From CAZOKH01 sp964580315 (GTDB lineage: Bacteria; Chloroflexota; Anaerolineae; Anaerolineales; Anaerolineaceae), in NCBI GenBank assembly GCA_964580315.1, contig CAZOKH010000080.1, positions 1 through 16,752 on the forward strand: a stretch of 16,752 bases of DNA, read 5' to 3'. The translations under genes and the position numbers were made by a program. The notes under the pieces are model-generated. The model did not search any database and had not been told where the DNA came from. It saw only the letters and a list, made by a program, of their open reading frames with translations. Below, piece by piece: positions 15,086 to 16,752 of this stretch (its first letter is position 1; each line of letters starts with the position of its first letter).

Positions 15086-16531
15086 TCACCCGGCCCTTTT
15101 TCCAATGCGCGACAGCAAATAATCAGCCGTGCGTTTGCCCGCCCCGCCGTCGGTGTAGGTGCATTCGCGTGCGATAAAGCGCCTTCTGGCTTCCCGCTCC
15201 TCTTCAGGCTCATGCAAAGCCAGTTCCACAGCCGTTTTCAATTCGCTTTCGTTCATCGCCACCCGCCCGGCGCCCGCTTCACGGAAACGCTGGTGGGTAG
15301 GCCAGCCGCCAATTTCAGACAGCGGCAGCGAGAACTTGTCCGGCTGGTTCCAGCCGCCCGGTGCATCAATGCACATGCTCACAATCGGGCGTTCATGGAT
15401 GGCGGCTTCCACCACCATGGTCGAATAGACCGTTAAAAACACATCCGAATACGCCATCATGGAGGTTTTCTCGGGCATATCCTCACCAGAATAATAGCCC
15501 AATTCGCCCCCCAGTGGAACAGGTTCCACCACATGCACATGCGGTAATTCGCGCGCCAGTTGCCGAATTTTCTCGCGCTCACCGGCAAACAATGGTTCTT
15601 CCATAAAGTGATTGGGGTGCAGGCGGATTAATAACTGGCACGGCTCACTGAAAGCATCAGCCGCCACCAGTTTCGCCAGCGCCTCAATGTTTTGGTAATT
15701 GGGTGAAAAAGTGATAAAGCTGGCAGCATAGCCCAACAGCTTGCGGTTGGGGTCCAGCCCGTGCAGCCTGAAGTATTCCTCGCGCGGCATCAACCACTGC
15801 TTGCGGAAGTAACCGTCATAGGACGGAATGCCGCCAATGTTGACTCGCGCCGGGTCCCAGTCTGACCCATAGATCAGTTCTTCTTTTTGAATTTGCGACC
15901 AGCAATTGATCCAGTCCACCGGCGCGCCCGGCAGGCTGTAACTGCTGGGGTTGTCCCAACCCACCACCACGGCTGCCGTGGCGATGTTGCGCTGGCTGGC
16001 TTCGCGCAGCAAATAGCGGTCCAGTCGCCAGCCAGGTGTGCTGGCAACCACCAGGTCGGGTTGGTACTTGTCAAACAATTCTGCATAGATATTGGATGTG
16101 TAGCGGAATTGGCTTTCCACCAGCATGCGCCGCGCCTGTTTAGAACGCCGCAGCACACCCACCACCAGCTTCATAAACGGCATCACCAGGCGGCGTTTGC
16201 CCCCGGCTTCAAATTCCACCTGTTTCACGTTGCTGGTCATGGCTTCCACATTAATCCGTTTGGAAGCTCCCACCCGCCGCAGAAAGTGGATCCAATACTG
16301 GCGCGTGCCGTCTACAGTCTCTGAATAACGCCGCGCTTCCTTCAGGCGCAGCCCTTCGATGATCAATCCCGGCTGGCCAAAGCGGTTCTGAATCTGCTCC
16401 ACCAGCCCGTCATCGGTCAGCAGCACCACTTCCACGCCGTTTTTTAACAACGTGGGCACCACATCGCTCTGCAAAAAGTACACAATCGCCAACCCGTGGT
16501 CAGCGCTGATAAAAACCCGTTTGGTCGTCAA
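15086..16531 (-). CDS. GT-B-like glycosyl/glycerophosphotransferase-type protein
   Basis: 481 residues, soluble, with two Rossmann-like halves. N-terminal half: VFISADHGLAI (6-16) with a glycine/aspartate loop and VVLLTDDG; GWDNPSSYS at 191-199 marks a WDN motif common in polysaccharide-cluster CDP-glycerol-transferase-like and UDP-GlcNAc-2-epimerase-like proteins. C-terminal half: LIRLHPNH (301-308), then TVYSTMVVEAAIHERPIV (367-384), the donor-binding region, and the ending TYTDGGAGKRTADYLL (458-473). It is not a hydrolysing 2-epimerase (NeuC): the total length and motifs differ. Likely role: cytoplasmic transfer of a sugar or glycerol-phosphate-type group. The start is TTG at 16531, with AAGGAG 11 bases upstream; no better ATG is nearby. 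It follows the partial gene at the right edge by 24 bases. Confidence 0.7.
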   Translation of the reverse strand: MTTKRVFISADHGLAIVYFLQSDVVPTLLKNGVEVVLLTDDGLVEQIQNRFGQPGLIIEGLRLKEARRYSETVDGTRQYWIHFLRRVGASKRINVEAMTSNVKQVEFEAGGKRRLVMPFMKLVVGVLRRSKQARRMLVESQFRYTSNIYAELFDKYQPDLVVASTPGWRLDRYLLREASQRNIATAAVVVGWDNPSSYSLPGAPVDWINCWSQIQKEELIYGSDWDPARVNIGGIPSYDGYFRKQWLMPREEYFRLHGLDPNRKLLGYAASFITFSPNYQNIEALAKLVAADAFSEPCQLLIRLHPNHFMEEPLFAGEREKIRQLARELPHVHVVEPVPLGGELGYYSGEDMPEKTSMMAYSDVFLTVYSTMVVEAAIHERPIVSMCIDAPGGWNQPDKFSLPLSEIGGWPTHQRFREAGAGRVAMNESELKTAVELALHEPEEEREARRRFIARECTYTDGGAGKRTADYLLSRIGKRAG

Positions 16532-16555
16532 ATCTTCAAACTCTCCTTGTTCGGT

Positions 16556-16752
16556 TCATTGCCGGTCATAATACCAGCGAAAAATGGCATCATACAAACT
16601 TAATAATATCTTTTTCACCGGGGGCAAATCCAGCAATCGGCTGCGTCTTACCGGCGGCTTTGAATTTTGAGCACCCTGCGGCAGGTTGACCACATTGCGC
16701 AGCGTGTTGCTCAGGTTCATGGCAAACGGTTGGGTGGGCATCAGGCGCAGGT
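16556..16752 (-). CDS. C-terminal end of an unrecognised gene (cut by the window edge)
   Basis: The reading frame is open from the right edge to a TGA at 16556-16558, giving about 64 residues that begin before an internal Met (16741), so the true start is outside the window. The tail is basic and Pro-rich (SKPPVRRSRLLDLPPVKK) with a hydrophobic/aromatic end (LLSLYDAIFRWYYDRQ), which could pack against a membrane or a partner. I do not recognise a domain, and the adjacent gene order only suggests that it belongs to the same glycan cluster. It could be the end of a glycosyltransferase or another polysaccharide enzyme. Confidence 0.5.
   Translation of the reverse strand, partial: LRLMPTQPFAMNLSNTLRNVVNLPQGAQNSKPPVRRSRLLDLPPVKKILLSLYDAIFRWYYDRQ

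Noticed and set aside
14272..15177. Long plus-strand open frame (about 301 codons) opposite the Gfo/Idh gene
   Set aside because: It lies antisense over a clear Gfo/Idh gene; the translation has no recognisable domain and is rich in Gln/Arg/His as expected of a shadow frame.

Overview
The window is one long, tightly packed, single-direction gene cluster for surface-glycan or glycoprotein biosynthesis. All 12 complete genes and one partial gene lie on the minus strand, so transcription runs from the right edge (16752) to the left edge (1). Genes are separated by a few bases to about 70 bases, or overlap by 4-16 bases, and no stretch over 300 bases lacks a gene. No phage, transposon, tRNA, rRNA or CRISPR signal was seen. 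The theme is nonulosonic (sialic-acid-like) acid synthesis: a sialic acid synthase (NeuB family) and a CMP-sialate synthetase (NeuA family) fused to a KdsC-type phosphatase, with sugar dehydrogenases, glycosyltransferases and membrane GT-C proteins around them.

Layout in transcription order: the C-terminal end of an unrecognised gene (16752-16556); a GT-B-like glycosyl/glycerophosphotransferase-type protein (16531-15086); a Gfo/Idh/MocA oxidoreductase (15066-14080); three large polytopic GT-C-like membrane proteins (14076-12316, about 12323-10719, about 10710-9043), the last two apparently paralogous; a PtmA-like SDR (9022-8201); the NeuA-phosphatase fusion (8216-6960); a short NeuB lacking the SAF domain (6967-6086); a capsule-synthase-like protein with a four-cysteine motif (6057-4414); a GT2 glycosyltransferase (4417-3461); a second, divergent CMP-sugar-acid cytidylyltransferase (3438-2749); a D-2-hydroxyacid dehydrogenase (2680-1697); a second SDR (1669-905); and a DUF115/Maf-like protein with a GNGPSL motif (899-93). 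A hairpin at 14-38 is a plausible end-of-operon terminator.

Working model (inference): the SDR and Gfo/Idh enzymes help make a modified hexosamine precursor. The short NeuB condenses it with phosphoenolpyruvate. The fusion protein dephosphorylates and CMP-activates the product. The second cytidylyltransferase with its dehydrogenase pair may make a second CMP-activated acid. The DUF115/Maf-like protein is the best candidate for the transferase that uses a CMP-nonulosonate, while the GT2, the GT-B/capsule-type and the GT-C proteins build or decorate the acceptor glycan. No hydrolysing UDP-GlcNAc 2-epimerase (NeuC), 4,6-dehydratase, aminotransferase, Wzx flippase or Wzy polymerase is visible, so the pathway must be completed by genes outside the window.

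Organism: bacterial, moderately GC-rich by eye (not computed), with several TTG/GTG starts backed by Shine-Dalgarno sequences. The combination of genes is reminiscent of Anaerolineae-type Chloroflexota from environmental genomes, but this is a low-confidence impression from protein style only.
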